A stretch of 64,000 nt of DNA from Shinella yambaruensis (GCF_022899355.1 NZ_JALJCK010000020.1:1-64000), one strand, 5' to 3'. Shown: positions 51,089 to 62,377, counted from the first letter of the stretch. Notes: generated by a model not told the origin, from the sequence alone. Numbers and translations: made by a program.

Positions 51089-52039
51089 ATGGCCCGATTT
51101 CTGATCGGCAGGCTTTGGCAGAGCATCGTCCTCCTGCTGCTCGTCTCGCTCATCGGCTTCATGGTGCTCAACCTCGCCCCCGGCGGCCCGCTCTCGCAAT
51201 TCGCGCTGACACCCGGCATGACGAAGGAGGCGCTGGACCGTATCGCCGAGCAGATGGGGCTCAACAGGCCGCTGCCGGTGCAATATCTCGACTGGCTGTG
51301 GAAGCTGGTGCAGGGCGACTGGGGCCGGAGCTTTCGCGACAACCGCCCCGTCCTGGAAGTGATCAACAGCCATCTCTTCGCCACACTGCTGCTCATGGGA
51401 GCTTCGACCTTCCTGTCGATGCTGATCGGGGGCTGGATCGGCATCCGCAGCGCGATCCGGCAGGGCTCCGCCTTCGATTACGCGATGACGGTCGCGTGCT
51501 TCGTCGCCCTCTCCATCCCGACCTTCTGGGTGGGTCTGGTGGCGATCTTCCTTTTCTCGCTGCGGCTGGGCTGGCTGCCGGCGGGCAACATGTACACCGT
51601 CGGCGACGGTTCCTTTTCGGACATCCTCGTGCATCTGGTGATGCCCGCCTGCGTGCTCGCGCTCGTCAACGTGGCGATCTGGGCCCGCTACATGCGGACG
51701 GCCACGCTGGAGGTCATCAACCAGGATTTCGTACGCACCGCCCGCGCCAAGGGCCTGCCGCCGCGCCGCGTCCTCATGAAGCATATCGTCGGCAACGCCC
51801 TTCTGCCGATGATCACCCTCGCCGGCATGCAATTGCCGACGCTGCTTGGCGGCGCACTCGTGACGGAGACGGTCTTCACATGGCCCGGCATGGGGCGGCT
51901 CTTCCTCGATAGCCTCGGCTACAACGATTATCCGGTCGTGATGGGGCTCCTCATGTTCTCGGCCATCCTCGTCCTTATCGGCAATCTCCTCGCCGATCTG
52001 CTGGTCGCCTTCGTCGATCCGCGCATTCGTCTTGAATAG
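51089..52039 (+). CDS. Peptide-type ABC permease, DppB/OppB family
   Basis: 316 aa. MARFLIGRLWQSIVLLLLVS gives the first helix, LNLAPGGPLSQF the family's loop, and NQDFVRTARAKGLPPRRVL the EAA loop; it ends DPRIRLE as in DppB. The ATG at 51089 has AAGGAACCGGA upstream; the longer frame from 51002 lies across the hairpin and is not supported. Confidence 0.92.
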   Translation: MARFLIGRLWQSIVLLLLVSLIGFMVLNLAPGGPLSQFALTPGMTKEALDRIAEQMGLNRPLPVQYLDWLWKLVQGDWGRSFRDNRPVLEVINSHLFATLLLMGASTFLSMLIGGWIGIRSAIRQGSAFDYAMTVACFVALSIPTFWVGLVAIFLFSLRLGWLPAGNMYTVGDGSFSDILVHLVMPACVLALVNVAIWARYMRTATLEVINQDFVRTARAKGLPPRRVLMKHIVGNALLPMITLAGMQLPTLLGGALVTETVFTWPGMGRLFLDSLGYNDYPVVMGLLMFSAILVLIGNLLADLLVAFVDPRIRLE

Positions 52040-52050
52040 GAGGCGTGAAA

Positions 52051-52932
52051 ATGACAGCCGCTTCTTCCTCCCCCGCTCTCCGCCGCCGCTTTCGCGACAA
52101 TCGTGCCGTCCGCCGCTTCGCGCGCAACCCGCTGGCACTGCTCGGCCTGTTCATGGTGCTCGGATTGACGGTCGCCTGCTTCCTCGGGCCGCACCTTCTG
52201 CCCTTCGACGAGCTCTATATCGACCTGCGCGCCCGTTTCGCGCCGCCCCTGACGGGCGCCCATATCTTCGGAACGGACCCGCTCGGCCGCGATATCGCGG
52301 CACGGCTGTTCCATGCCGGACAGGTTTCCATGACGGTCGGCTTCCTCGCCATGGTGATCTCCACGGTCATCGGCACGGTGGTCGGTGTCGTCGCCGGCTA
52401 TCGCGGCGGCTGGACGGGAACGGTCCTGATGCGCCTCGTCGATGCCTTCCTGTCCTTCCCCTCGGTCTTCCTGCTGCTGACGCTCGCCGCCTTCATCAAG
52501 CCGAGCCCGATGACGATCACGCTCATCATCGCCTTCACGAGCTGGATGGAGGTGGCGCGCATCGTGGAGGCGGAGGTCAAGTCGTTGCGCGAGCGGGAAT
52601 TCGTCATGGCCGCGCGCATGCTGGGCCTGTCGAACGGCTGGATCATGTTCCGCGAGATCCTGCCGAACGTGATGGGGCCGATCGTCGTCGCGGCAACGCT
52701 GACCGTGGCGCGGTCGATCCTGATGGAGGCCTATATCTCCTTCCTCGGCTACGGCATCCAGCCGCCGCTGCCGAGCTGGGGCAACATGCTCAACGGCGCG
52801 CAGCAGTATCTGGCGGCCGCTCCCTGGCTCGCCATCGTGCCCGGCCTTGCCATCACCATCGCCGTCACGGGCTTCAACTTCATCGGCGACGGCCTGCGCG
52901 ACGCCCTCGACGTTCGTTCACACAATGGGTGA
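52051..52932 (+). CDS. Peptide-type ABC permease, DppC/OppC family
   Basis: 293 aa. First helix about 25-45, FGTDPLGRDI, EAA loop (REREFVMAARMLGLSNGWIM) and SFLGYGIQPPLPSWGNML. The ATG at 52051 is 7 bp after AGGAGG (52038-52043), whereas the GTG at 52045 would be only 1 bp from it. Confidence 0.92.
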   Translation: MTAASSSPALRRRFRDNRAVRRFARNPLALLGLFMVLGLTVACFLGPHLLPFDELYIDLRARFAPPLTGAHIFGTDPLGRDIAARLFHAGQVSMTVGFLAMVISTVIGTVVGVVAGYRGGWTGTVLMRLVDAFLSFPSVFLLLTLAAFIKPSPMTITLIIAFTSWMEVARIVEAEVKSLREREFVMAARMLGLSNGWIMFREILPNVMGPIVVAATLTVARSILMEAYISFLGYGIQPPLPSWGNMLNGAQQYLAAAPWLAIVPGLAITIAVTGFNFIGDGLRDALDVRSHNG

Positions 52933-52936
52933 CAGG

Positions 52937-54259
52937 ATGACCAAGTTTTCCCCCTTCGACCAATCCTACTGGTTTGCTTCCGCGCCGCCACCGCCGGAAA
53001 CCGAACGGCTTGCCGGCGAGAAGGTCGTCGACGTCTGCATCGTCGGGGCCGGCTATACGGGGCTCACCACCGCGATCGAACTCCGGCGCAAGGGCGTTTC
53101 GGTCGCCATCCTCGAGCGCGAGGAAGCCGGCTATGGCGGATCGGGCCGTAATGCCGGCCATTGCAGCCCCACCTTCTCCTACTATTCGCTGGACAAGATC
53201 CGTTCGCTTCTCGGCCAGCCCTGGGCGGAACGCCTCATCCACCGCCAGACGCGAGCCGCCGATCGCGCCGCGGACTACATCCAGCACTACGGCATCGACT
53301 GCGAATGGGTGCAGAGCGGCCTCGTCATCGGCGCGATGCGCCCCGGCCACCTGCCGCCCCTCGAACACAAGACCGAAAGCTACAACGCCGTGGGCGCGCG
53401 CACCCGCATGCTCGACCGGGACGAGATAACGCGCATCACCGGCAGCCCGCGCCTTTACGGCGGCTGGCTGCACGAGGAAGGCGCGCACATCCATCCGCTG
53501 AAATATGCCCGCGGCCTTGCGGCGGCGGCGATCAGCGAGGGCGCCACGCTCTATACCCGGTCGCCGGCGAAACGCTGCGAGAAGACCGGCGGCAAGTGGA
53601 AGGTGGTCGGCGAAGCGGGCCACGTCATCGCAGACAAGGTCATCTTCGCCACTGGCGCCTACACGGTGGAGGGCTGGCCCGATCTCGACAAGAGCTACCG
53701 CATCATGCCGGTCTATGTCTGCGCCACCAATCCGCTGTCCGATCGTGCCCGCGAAACGGTGCTGCCGCAGAACACGACCATGATCGACGGACGCGGCGAC
53801 TTCTACTGCTACAAATGGACCGCCGACAACCGCATCGTCGCTTCCATGTTCCTCAGGGGGCCGCGCGGCCGCGACATCGCCTATTCGAAGACGGTCATGA
53901 CCGACCGGCTGAAATGGCTGCACCCGCAGCTGACCGAGGCGGTGCGCTGGGACTACTTCTGGTTCGGCGAGCTGGACATGCAGTACCGCACCGTGCCCCG
54001 GCTCTACAGCCTTGCGCCGGGCGTCGTGGCCCTCACCGGCCTTTCCGGCCGGGGCGTGCCGACGGGCACCATGCTCGGCGGCATCCTTGCGGACTGGGCA
54101 ATCGGCACGCAGGAACGGGACCTCGACCTCAAGGTCGAGCCGCTGCATCGTGCGCCGTGGTGGATGGACTACGGCCCGAGCTACAAGCTGCGCGAGATGC
54201 GCGCGGTCGACAATTTCATGAGCAAGCGGGGCGGCGTGGAGCTGCCGCCGCATTCTTGA
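52937..54259 (+). CDS. FAD-dependent oxidoreductase, DAO family (PuuB-like)
   Basis: 440 aa. VVDVCIVGAGYTGLTTAIEL (about 31-50), GYGGSGRNAGHCSPT and C-terminal LTGLSGRGVPTGTMLGGILAD resemble gamma-glutamylputrescine oxidase-like enzymes. The start at 52937 (MTKFSPFDQ) is 4 bp after the permease stop; an in-frame ATG at 52925 has no ribosome site. Oxidises an amine, consistent with the importer. Confidence 0.9.
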   Translation: MTKFSPFDQSYWFASAPPPPETERLAGEKVVDVCIVGAGYTGLTTAIELRRKGVSVAILEREEAGYGGSGRNAGHCSPTFSYYSLDKIRSLLGQPWAERLIHRQTRAADRAADYIQHYGIDCEWVQSGLVIGAMRPGHLPPLEHKTESYNAVGARTRMLDRDEITRITGSPRLYGGWLHEEGAHIHPLKYARGLAAAAISEGATLYTRSPAKRCEKTGGKWKVVGEAGHVIADKVIFATGAYTVEGWPDLDKSYRIMPVYVCATNPLSDRARETVLPQNTTMIDGRGDFYCYKWTADNRIVASMFLRGPRGRDIAYSKTVMTDRLKWLHPQLTEAVRWDYFWFGELDMQYRTVPRLYSLAPGVVALTGLSGRGVPTGTMLGGILADWAIGTQERDLDLKVEPLHRAPWWMDYGPSYKLREMRAVDNFMSKRGGVELPPHS

Positions 54260-54274
54260 GAAGGAGGACGAACC

Positions 54275-54622
54275 ATGTCGATCTACTGGAACGTGAAAGA
54301 CGATACCGGCCGCACCGAGGCGGCCGTGGCGGAAAACGGCGCGCAATCCTATCGGCGCATGATCTGGGAGGACCAGGGCGACAGCGCGGCTGCGGTCAAG
54401 GCTGCCGTCTGGATCGCCGAGCCCGGCATCTATCCCTACCCCGCCCGCGCGCTGGAGGAGACCTTCGTGGTGATCGAGGGCGAAGCCGATTGCCGCATCG
54501 GCGACGGTGAGAAACGGCGCATCGGGCCGGGCACGATCGTGGTCGTTCCGAAGGGAGAGGCAGCCTGGCTGGACGTGATCACCCCCTTCCGCAAATTCGC
54601 GATGGTCGTACCCAAGCCCTGA
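54275..54622 (+). CDS. Cupin-domain protein
   Basis: 115 aa single cupin: EETFVVIEGEADCRIGDGE and IGPGTIVVVPKGEAAWLDV form the two core motifs, but few metal-binding His are present, so the metal site may be lost or altered. EutQ/DUF861-like cupins often accompany amine oxidoreductases. AAGGAGG precedes the ATG. Confidence 0.82.
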   Translation: MSIYWNVKDDTGRTEAAVAENGAQSYRRMIWEDQGDSAAAVKAAVWIAEPGIYPYPARALEETFVVIEGEADCRIGDGEKRRIGPGTIVVVPKGEAAWLDVITPFRKFAMVVPKP

Positions 54623-54645
54623 CCCGCCTAACGAAGGGGAGCCCC

Positions 54646-56265
<1,620 letters not shown>

Positions 56266-56464
56266 CATTTGCCGTTGCTCTGCGGGGCAGTGCCTGCTGA
56301 AGCCCTGTGATTGAAGAGAAGCTACAGAAGTCCACCCTTGTCAGTCGATATCGGCACCAGCTCCATCGGCCGGTGCGTCTTGCCCTCGACGAGAAGGGTG
56401 TCGATGTTATCTCTTCCGACAGACACGTCCGCAGTCGAAAACCTCGCTCGCCGTCGCCCTTGGG

Positions 56465-57604
56465 TCAGGCTTGCAGCTGCGTCGGCGGGTCCGTGCCCGC
56501 AAGGCCGAGGGCGGCGCGCAGCGTCGCCTCGCTCTGCCGGGCGAACCGGTCGGCGGCCAGGCGGCCGCGGGCTTCGTCCCTCGGCGGCAACGGGCCGGCC
56601 AGCCGCTCCGCGATCCCGTCCGCCGTCATGGGCACATGCGGGATGTTCTCGACGATGCACAGGCGATGGGCAAGGGAACCGTAGCGCACGACGGCCGGGA
56701 TGCCGAGCTGCGCGGCTCGACCGAGAACGCCCGAGGCGTGGTCGCCGATGGGCGGATAGAAACACCAGATCGCATCGCTCGCGGCATAGGCTCCGAGCAG
56801 TTCGGCATCCGAGACGCTGCGGTTCACCGCAACGCCGCCCGCCTCGCGGAAGGCCGCCGCATAGTCGTCGACAGCCCGCTCGATCCTGCCGCAGGAAATG
56901 AACTGGAAGCGCGTCCTGAGGGCGGCAACGCGCACATAACTGTCGGTGAAAAGGTCGAAACCCTTGCGTCGGCTCTGCGTGCCGATCGCCGTCAGAACCA
57001 GGCGCGCACCCGGCTGCCGCTCGCTGCGCAGCAGTTCCACCGCCTCCCGCTCCTCGTCCGTCAGGTCCCAGAGCTGGAAATCGTAAATCCAGCCTTTCGC
57101 GATCGTGGAAAAGGCAGGGAACACGCTGAAGGGAAGGATGGTCAATGTATGGATGGCGCGGAAACGCTTCAGCCACCGGAGGACGGCGCGTTTCCAGCGA
57201 CAGGACCGGCGGGACGATACCGACAGCGGCATCGGCCGCAACAGCAGGCCCGCCGTCCGCCGCCCGGTGAGGGCCCGCAGCAGGCTGACCGCGACATAGA
57301 GCAGGAAGGCCTCCTCCACCATCAGAAACAGAACGGGCGCACGCGACAGAAGCACGGCGCGCAAACCGGCCCGGCGCGCGCCGAAAAGCCGCTCCAGGAC
57401 GCGCAGGTAGGACGGGCGGCGACCGCTCTCCCCCCTGGAATAGACGAGCGGCGCGCCCGTACGTCCCCGGACCCGCGCCCGCCGCGTCCGCCAGAGCCAC
57501 CCACGCGCGGGTGTGCCGAGATTCTGTGCACCGAGATTTTGAGGCTGCAGATCCAATCGCGCAGACGAACCCGTTGCAGCCGGCAAGTCCGAGCCCGCCT
57601 GCAT
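56465..57604 (-). CDS. Glycosyltransferase-like protein (GT-B fold, family 4-like)
   Basis: 379 aa. The C-terminal half has GT-B features: RLVLTAIGTQSRRKGFDLF (acceptor/donor junction), FQFISCGRIERAVDDY and DAIWCFYPPIGDHASGVLGRAAQLGIPAVV. A hydrophobic segment near residues 100-120 (PVLFLMVEEAFLLYVAVSLL) suggests membrane association. The ATG at 57604 has GGGGGAA upstream. Probably polysaccharide or glycolipid assembly; the acceptor is unknown. Confidence 0.7.
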   Translation of the reverse strand: MQAGSDLPAATGSSARLDLQPQNLGAQNLGTPARGWLWRTRRARVRGRTGAPLVYSRGESGRRPSYLRVLERLFGARRAGLRAVLLSRAPVLFLMVEEAFLLYVAVSLLRALTGRRTAGLLLRPMPLSVSSRRSCRWKRAVLRWLKRFRAIHTLTILPFSVFPAFSTIAKGWIYDFQLWDLTDEEREAVELLRSERQPGARLVLTAIGTQSRRKGFDLFTDSYVRVAALRTRFQFISCGRIERAVDDYAAAFREAGGVAVNRSVSDAELLGAYAASDAIWCFYPPIGDHASGVLGRAAQLGIPAVVRYGSLAHRLCIVENIPHVPMTADGIAERLAGPLPPRDEARGRLAADRFARQSEATLRAALGLAGTDPPTQLQA

Positions 57605-57911
57605 GACATTCCCCCGAAAATCATCGCCAAATGTCTTCCGGACCGTCCCGCCCGGAAAGAAGTGCAATGGCCGCCTCGGCCGCCATCACGGAAACATCAA
57701 AATCCTGGAGTGACGCTCGCCCCGCCACAACCCTGTCGTTAATATTTTCACTTTAGCGTGTCATTCTGGGAATTCAAGCCCAACCCCACAACCATAGCGG
57801 ACGGTCGGCGTGCAAGGTCCGGCTTCACCGGGATATAAGCCCCAGCTTGCCGCCGCGTGCCGGAGGGGCCATAAAGGCCCGGAACAGACCGGCCGCGCCC
57901 AGGGACGAAGG
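57605..57911. other. Divergent intergenic region, 307 bp
   Basis: Lies between the glycosyltransferase and LacI genes. It holds a possible plus-strand -10, TATAAG (57834-57839), with a poor -35, and a short GGCC-ATAAA-GGCC repeat near the LacI start. I see no convincing operator, RNA gene or coding frame. Confidence 0.4.
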
Positions 57912-58928
57912 ATGAACCTCAAGGAATTTGCGGCCCGCATCGGCCTTTCGCAGACCACCGTCAGCCGGGCGATGAGCGGCTATCCGGAGGTGCGGCCCGA
58001 GACACGGCGACGCGTGCTGGAAGCGGCGGAAAAGCTCGGCTACCGGCCGAACATCAGCGCGCAGCGACTGGCGACCGGCCGGGCCGGCGCGATCGGCATG
58101 GTCTTCCAGGGCGGCGGGCGCTTCGGGCCGCATTCCAGTGAATTCATGGGCGGGCTCTCGACCCGGCTGCAGGAGGACGGCATCGACATTCTCGTATCGA
58201 CCGTCGAGACGGAGGCGGAAGAGGCCGCCGCCTATCGCCGGCTGGCCGCCAGCAAGCGGGTGGACGCGGTGGTCGTCCACACGCCGGCCTGCGCGGATGC
58301 CCGCATCGCTCTTTTGCAGACCTTGGCGCTACCCTTCATCGTGCACGGGCGCAGCACGGCGGAACGCTCCTTCGCCTTTCTCGACATCGACAATTTCGGG
58401 GCGATCGAGACGGCGGCGGGCTATCTTGCCGATCTCGGCCACCGGCGCATCGCGCTCATCAACGGCGACACGACCAGCACCTATGCGCAGGACCGGAGCA
58501 GCGGGTACCGGACGACGCTCGAGGCACGCGGCCTCATCCTCGATCCGGCCCTTGTCGGCCATGGCGAATTCACGGACGAGACCGGCTTCCGGCTAATGCA
58601 GGCTTTCCTCGCCCTCCCCGCGCCGCCGACGGCGGTCATTGCCGGTTCGATGATGTCGGCGCTGGGCGCCATGCGGGCGATCCGCATTGCGGGGCTTGCC
58701 GTGGGTGCGGATGTCTCGCTCATCGCGCATGACGACGTCTTCCCCTATCTCAGCCCGGACAACCTCGTGCCATCCGTCACGACGACGCAATCGCCGATCC
58801 GCGCGGCGGGCGAACGCATCGGCGACATGGTCCTGCGGCTGTTGCAGGGCGAGGCGCCGGAGGCGCTGCAGGAGATCTGGCCCGTCGATTTCCGCATTCG
58901 CGGCTCGACCGGCCCCGCCCCGGCCTGA
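57912..58928 (+). CDS. LacI-family transcriptional regulator
   Basis: 338 aa. Helix-turn-helix MNLKEFAARIGLSQTTVSRA (1-20) with a hinge (YRPNISAQRLATG) and a ligand-binding domain. ATG at 57912 with GGGACGAAGG upstream. It is convergent with thuB (2 bp between stops). It could bind the palindrome at 60790 in front of thuAB, which has the LacI-type TTGAAA/TTTCAA half-sites; this is an inference. Confidence 0.9.
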   Translation: MNLKEFAARIGLSQTTVSRAMSGYPEVRPETRRRVLEAAEKLGYRPNISAQRLATGRAGAIGMVFQGGGRFGPHSSEFMGGLSTRLQEDGIDILVSTVETEAEEAAAYRRLAASKRVDAVVVHTPACADARIALLQTLALPFIVHGRSTAERSFAFLDIDNFGAIETAAGYLADLGHRRIALINGDTTSTYAQDRSSGYRTTLEARGLILDPALVGHGEFTDETGFRLMQAFLALPAPPTAVIAGSMMSALGAMRAIRIAGLAVGADVSLIAHDDVFPYLSPDNLVPSVTTTQSPIRAAGERIGDMVLRLLQGEAPEALQEIWPVDFRIRGSTGPAPA

Positions 58929-58930
58929 GG

Positions 58931-59974
58931 TCAGACCTTCAACTCGCGGCGTTCCCTTTCGGTCTCGATCGCAAGGTCCAGAACCTTCTGCAGCTCGGCC
59001 GCATGGCGGAAGCCGGGCTCGACCTGCCGGCCCGCCATCACGGAGGCGGCGAAGCGCTCGTAGTTGGTCGGCACCGTACCGGCATCGAGCTCGCGCCAGA
59101 CGGCCTGCTCGACATCCTCCCCGAGGCACCCGCGCAGGCGCGACCCTGCGGGCGTGTGGATGACCTCCAGGGCGCCCCTGTCGCCATGCATGCGCAGACG
59201 CAGTTCGTTGAGGTGGCCGGTCGCCCAGCGGCTCGCATGGATGACGCCGAGCGCGCCGTTGGAAAAATCGACGGTCATGGTGAAGCTGTCATTGGCGTCG
59301 AGGTCGTATTCGCCGATCCGGTTGTCGGGCGCCTTGTCGAAGGCCCGCAGCCGCGCGAAGACATGCTCCACATCGCTCGCCGCGCCATAGCTGGCGAAAT
59401 CGAGGATGTGGATGCCGACATCGCCGAGCACGCCGTTCGAGCCGTGCCGGGTGGAAAGCCGCCAGAGCCACTGGCTTTCCGTCGCCCAATTGCCCCAGGC
59501 CTTGGAGACGAGCCAGCTTTGCAGGTAGGAGGCCTCGACATGGCGCACATGGCCGAGTTCGCCGGCCAGCACCATCGCCCGCGCCTTCTGCAGGGGCGCC
59601 ACGTTGCGGTAGGTGAGGTTCACCATGGTGACGAGGCCCGAGGCCTCGGCGGCGCGCGCCATCTCGTCCGCCTTGGCATAGTTTTCCGCCAGCGGCTTCT
59701 CGCACATCACATGCTTGCCCGCCGCAAGCAGCGCCAGGGTGGTCGGGTGATGGGCGCGGTCGGGCGTCACGTTGGTGGCGGCATCGAAACCGTTCCAGGC
59801 GATGGCGTCCTCCAGCGAGGTGAAGACGTTGGGAATGCCGTGCGTGTCGGCAAAGGCCTTGGCGCGCAGGGGGTCCACATCGACGGCGCCGACCAGGTCG
59901 ACGCCATCGATCGCGGCAAAGTGCTGGGCATGGGTATTGGCCATGCCGCCGGTTCCAAGAACGAGCAGGCGCAT
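58931..59974 (-). CDS. thuB: Gfo/Idh/MocA dehydrogenase, ThuB-like
   Basis: 347 aa. N-terminal Rossmann LGTGGMANTHAQHF and EKPLAENYAKADEM, then DVGIHILDFASYGAASD, the substrate-domain signature. ThuB in Sinorhizobium acts with ThuA to oxidise trehalose and related disaccharides to 3-keto forms. ATG at 59974 with GAGGAAACA; 7 bp after thuA. No thuEFGK transporter is present here. Confidence 0.83.
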   Translation of the reverse strand: MRLLVLGTGGMANTHAQHFAAIDGVDLVGAVDVDPLRAKAFADTHGIPNVFTSLEDAIAWNGFDAATNVTPDRAHHPTTLALLAAGKHVMCEKPLAENYAKADEMARAAEASGLVTMVNLTYRNVAPLQKARAMVLAGELGHVRHVEASYLQSWLVSKAWGNWATESQWLWRLSTRHGSNGVLGDVGIHILDFASYGAASDVEHVFARLRAFDKAPDNRIGEYDLDANDSFTMTVDFSNGALGVIHASRWATGHLNELRLRMHGDRGALEVIHTPAGSRLRGCLGEDVEQAVWRELDAGTVPTNYERFAASVMAGRQVEPGFRHAAELQKVLDLAIETERERRELKV

Positions 59975-59981
59975 TGTTTCC

Positions 59982-60767
59982 TCAGCGATATCCGGCTTCG
60001 CCGGCTTCATGCAGTTTCGGGCCGCGCTCGACGATCGGCTCCAGCGCCTTTTCGACCGGCACGTTCGGTGCGTCATGGATCGCCGTGTAGGTGCCCTGCG
60101 GGTTGAAGGCCCATTTCACGCCATTGGCGAGCACCTTCTGCACGGTGGCATCGTGATAGGTCGGATAGGTCTCGTGGCCCGGGCGGAAATAGAAGATGTT
60201 GCCGGCGCCGCGGCGCCAGGTCATGCCGGACCGGAAAACCTCGCCGCCGGCGAACCAGGAGATGAACACCGTCTCCAGCGGTTCCGGCACGGAGAACTGC
60301 TCGCCATACATCTCCTCGTTTTCCAGCACGAAGTTCTCGCCGAGACCCTCGGCGATCGGATGGCGCGGATTGATGACCCAGAGGCGCTCGCGCTCGCCGG
60401 CCTCCCGCCATTTCAGGGCACAGGGCGTGCCCATCAGCCGCTTGAAGATCTTCGAGAAATGGCCGGAATGGAGGACGATGAGGCCCATGCCTTCCCAGAC
60501 CCGTCTCGCCACGCGCTCGACGACGTCGTCGCTGACGGCGCCATGGTCCTTATGCCCCCACCAGACGAGTACATCCGTCTCGGCAAGCCGCGCCTCGGCA
60601 AGGCCGTGCTCGGCTTCCTGCAGCGTCGCCGTGCCGGCGCTGATCGACGGATCCCGGTTCAGCGCCTCGGCAATGGTGGTGTGCATGCCGTGCGGATAGA
60701 TCGAACGCACGATCTCGTTGGTCTGCTCGTGGATGTTCTCACCCCATACGATGGTGCGTATTGCCAT
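59982..60767 (-). CDS. thuA: ThuA-like protein
   Basis: 261 aa of the ThuA domain (glutamine-amidotransferase-like fold). [42 protein letters not shown] and [13 protein letters not shown] are characteristic. ThuA acts with ThuB on trehalose-type sugars; the biochemistry of ThuA itself is debated. ATG at 60767 has AGAGGAA upstream. First gene of the thuA-thuB operon, after a LacI-type operator. Confidence 0.85.
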   Translation of the reverse strand: MAIRTIVWGENIHEQTNEIVRSIYPHGMHTTIAEALNRDPSISAGTATLQEAEHGLAEARLAETDVLVWWGHKDHGAVSDDVVERVARRVWEGMGLIVLHSGHFSKIFKRLMGTPCALKWREAGERERLWVINPRHPIAEGLGENFVLENEEMYGEQFSVPEPLETVFISWFAGGEVFRSGMTWRRGAGNIFYFRPGHETYPTYHDATVQKVLANGVKWAFNPQGTYTAIHDAPNVPVEKALEPIVERGPKLHEAGEAGYR

Positions 60768-60789
60768 GTGCCGTTCCTCTGAGCCAAAA

Positions 60790-60845
60790 ATTGAAACCGC
60801 TTTCAATTCGGCGGAACCGATAGAGACAGACCCGATTCTTGGCAA
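60790..60845 (-). promoter_or_regulatory. Promoter and LacI-type operator of thuAB
   Basis: Minus-strand TTGCCA (60840-60845), 17-bp spacer, TATCGG (60817-60822), then the near-perfect palindrome ATTGAAAGCGGTTTCAAT (60790-60807) over the predicted transcript start. This position suits repression by a LacI protein such as the one at 57912. Confidence 0.7.
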
Positions 60846-60874
60846 GCGGGGGTCTTGTCGATTCCTGTCGTCTT

Positions 60875-61216
60875 TCAGTGGAATGTCGATTTGGAGAAAA
60901 GGTTCAGCACAAGCACGCCGGCAATGATGAGGCCGAGGCCGAGAACGGCGGCAAGATCGAGCTTCTGGCCGAAGACGAAATAGCCGACGAACGAGATCAG
61001 CACGATGCCGAGCCCGCTCCAGATGGCATAGGCGATGCCGACCGGCACATAGCGCAGGCTCCAGGACAGGAAGAAGAAGGCGATGGCGTAGCAGACCACC
61101 ATCATGGCGGTCGGCACGACCCGCGTGAAATGCTGCGCGGCCTGCATGGCCGAGGTGCCCAGCACTTCGAAGACGATGGCGACGACGAGGGCGGCGTAGA
61201 CGGAGGTGAGGTTCAT
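60875..61216 (-). CDS. Small multidrug resistance exporter (EmrE/QacE type)
   Basis: 113 aa, four transmembrane helices. The essential Glu in helix 1 lies in FEVLGTS (about 16-22), and [16 protein letters not shown] is the SMR signature. Exports quaternary ammonium or other cations using protons. It follows the TetR gene by 41 bp on the same strand. Confidence 0.93.
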   Translation of the reverse strand: MNLTSVYAALVVAIVFEVLGTSAMQAAQHFTRVVPTAMMVVCYAIAFFFLSWSLRYVPVGIAYAIWSGLGIVLISFVGYFVFGQKLDLAAVLGLGLIIAGVLVLNLFSKSTFH

Positions 61217-61257
61217 GGCGTTTCTCTGGCGCCCGCGGGCGCAAATCGTATCGGGGA

Positions 61258-61818
61258 TCAGGAGCGCGTCAGCGCCGAGAGCCGGTCCAGCATGGCCGCG
61301 CGGGTTGGCGCATCCATGGTCGGCGAGCCGAGAAGATCGGCAAGCCAGAGGCCATCCACGGCGTAGCGCACCAGCATGGCGTCGAGCGCGGAATCCGTGC
61401 CGACATTTTCCGCAAGGTATCGCTCCACCCATTGTCGCCAGCGCTCGCGCAGGTGCGGCTCGGAAATGAGGGCGACGGTCAGCACCTTCCACTTCTCGCC
61501 GTCGGCCAGCCCCTCCGGCAGGAAGAAGACCGAGATATAGGCGCGGGTGAAGCGGCCCTTCGGCTCCGGGTCGTCCCGCATCCTGTCGGCGATCGCCCGG
61601 TCGAACTTGTCCGTCAGATCGGTGAACAGGCCGTCGAGCAGCGACAACTTGTTCGGGAAATGGTGCAAGAGGCCACCCTTGCTGACACCCGCCGCCTGGG
61701 AGACCGCGTCGAGCGTCACGCTCGCCGGCCCCTTCTCCAGCGACAGCTTCGCCGCGACCTCCAGCAATTGCTGGCGGACGGCTTCCGGGTGCTTCTTGCG
61801 GTGGTGGGCCTTGCTCAT
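61258..61818 (-). CDS. TetR-family repressor of the SMR exporter
   Basis: 186 aa. Helix-turn-helix [20 protein letters not shown]-type (about 41-60 of the mature start) with an all-helical ligand domain. Start ATG at 61818 ([10 protein letters not shown]), 7 bp after the -10 hexamer, so the message is probably leaderless. Autoregulated by the operator at 61830-61843. Cotranscribed with the exporter. Confidence 0.9.
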   Translation of the reverse strand: MSKAHHRKKHPEAVRQQLLEVAAKLSLEKGPASVTLDAVSQAAGVSKGGLLHHFPNKLSLLDGLFTDLTDKFDRAIADRMRDDPEPKGRFTRAYISVFFLPEGLADGEKWKVLTVALISEPHLRERWRQWVERYLAENVGTDSALDAMLVRYAVDGLWLADLLGSPTMDAPTRAAMLDRLSALTRS

Positions 61819-61824
61819 GCCGCA

Positions 61825-61853
61825 AACATACCGTCTAGACGGTTTCTTGTCAA
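61825..61853 (-). promoter_or_regulatory. TetR promoter with operator in the spacer
   Basis: Minus-strand TTGACA (61848-61853), a 17-bp spacer and TATGTT (61825-61830). The spacer contains the perfect palindrome ACCGTCTAGACGGT (61830-61843). The ATG begins 6 bp after the -10, at the expected transcript start. Confidence 0.88.
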
Positions 61854-61956
61854 TCACGCTGAAAATGCGGGGGGACGGCGCGCTTCGTCGCAGGCGAATA
61901 GCCGGCATTGCCTACCGCGGATGCGGGCGGTAAGACCGGGGAAACGGGAGAGACCC

Positions 61957-62373
61957 ATGACGGACACGACCGACAACCAGCAGCGTCAGGGCGAGACGAT
62001 CACCCTTTACGAGGCGATCGGCGGCGATACGGCCGTCAGGGCGCTGACGCACCGCTTCTACGTGCTGATGGACACATTGCCGGAAGCCGCGCGCTGCCGC
62101 GCGATCCACCCGCCGGACCTTTCCGGCAGCGAGGAAAAACTCTACGAATACCTGACGGGATGGCTCGGCGGGCCGCCGCTCTACACGGAAAAGCGCGGCC
62201 ACCCCATGCTGCGCCGCCGCCATTTCGTGGCGCCGATCGGCCCGGCCGAGCGCGACGAATGGCTGCTCTGTTTCATCCGCGCGCTGGAGGAGACCGTGCC
62301 GAGCGAAGGCCTGCGCGCCATCATCCTCGAGCCCGTCACGCGGCTCGCCCATCACATGCAGAACCAGGAATAG
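61957..62373 (+). CDS. Truncated haemoglobin, group II (trHbO-like)
   Basis: 138 aa. TLYEAIGGDTAVRALTHRFY, EYLTGWLGGPPLYTEKRG and the proximal-His segment LRRRHFVAPIG are group II features. A haem protein for oxygen, NO or redox chemistry. The ATG at 61957 has ACGGGAGAGA upstream; 4 bp before the DUF423 gene. Confidence 0.92.
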   Translation: MTDTTDNQQRQGETITLYEAIGGDTAVRALTHRFYVLMDTLPEAARCRAIHPPDLSGSEEKLYEYLTGWLGGPPLYTEKRGHPMLRRRHFVAPIGPAERDEWLLCFIRALEETVPSEGLRAIILEPVTRLAHHMQNQE

Positions 62374-62377
62374 CCCG

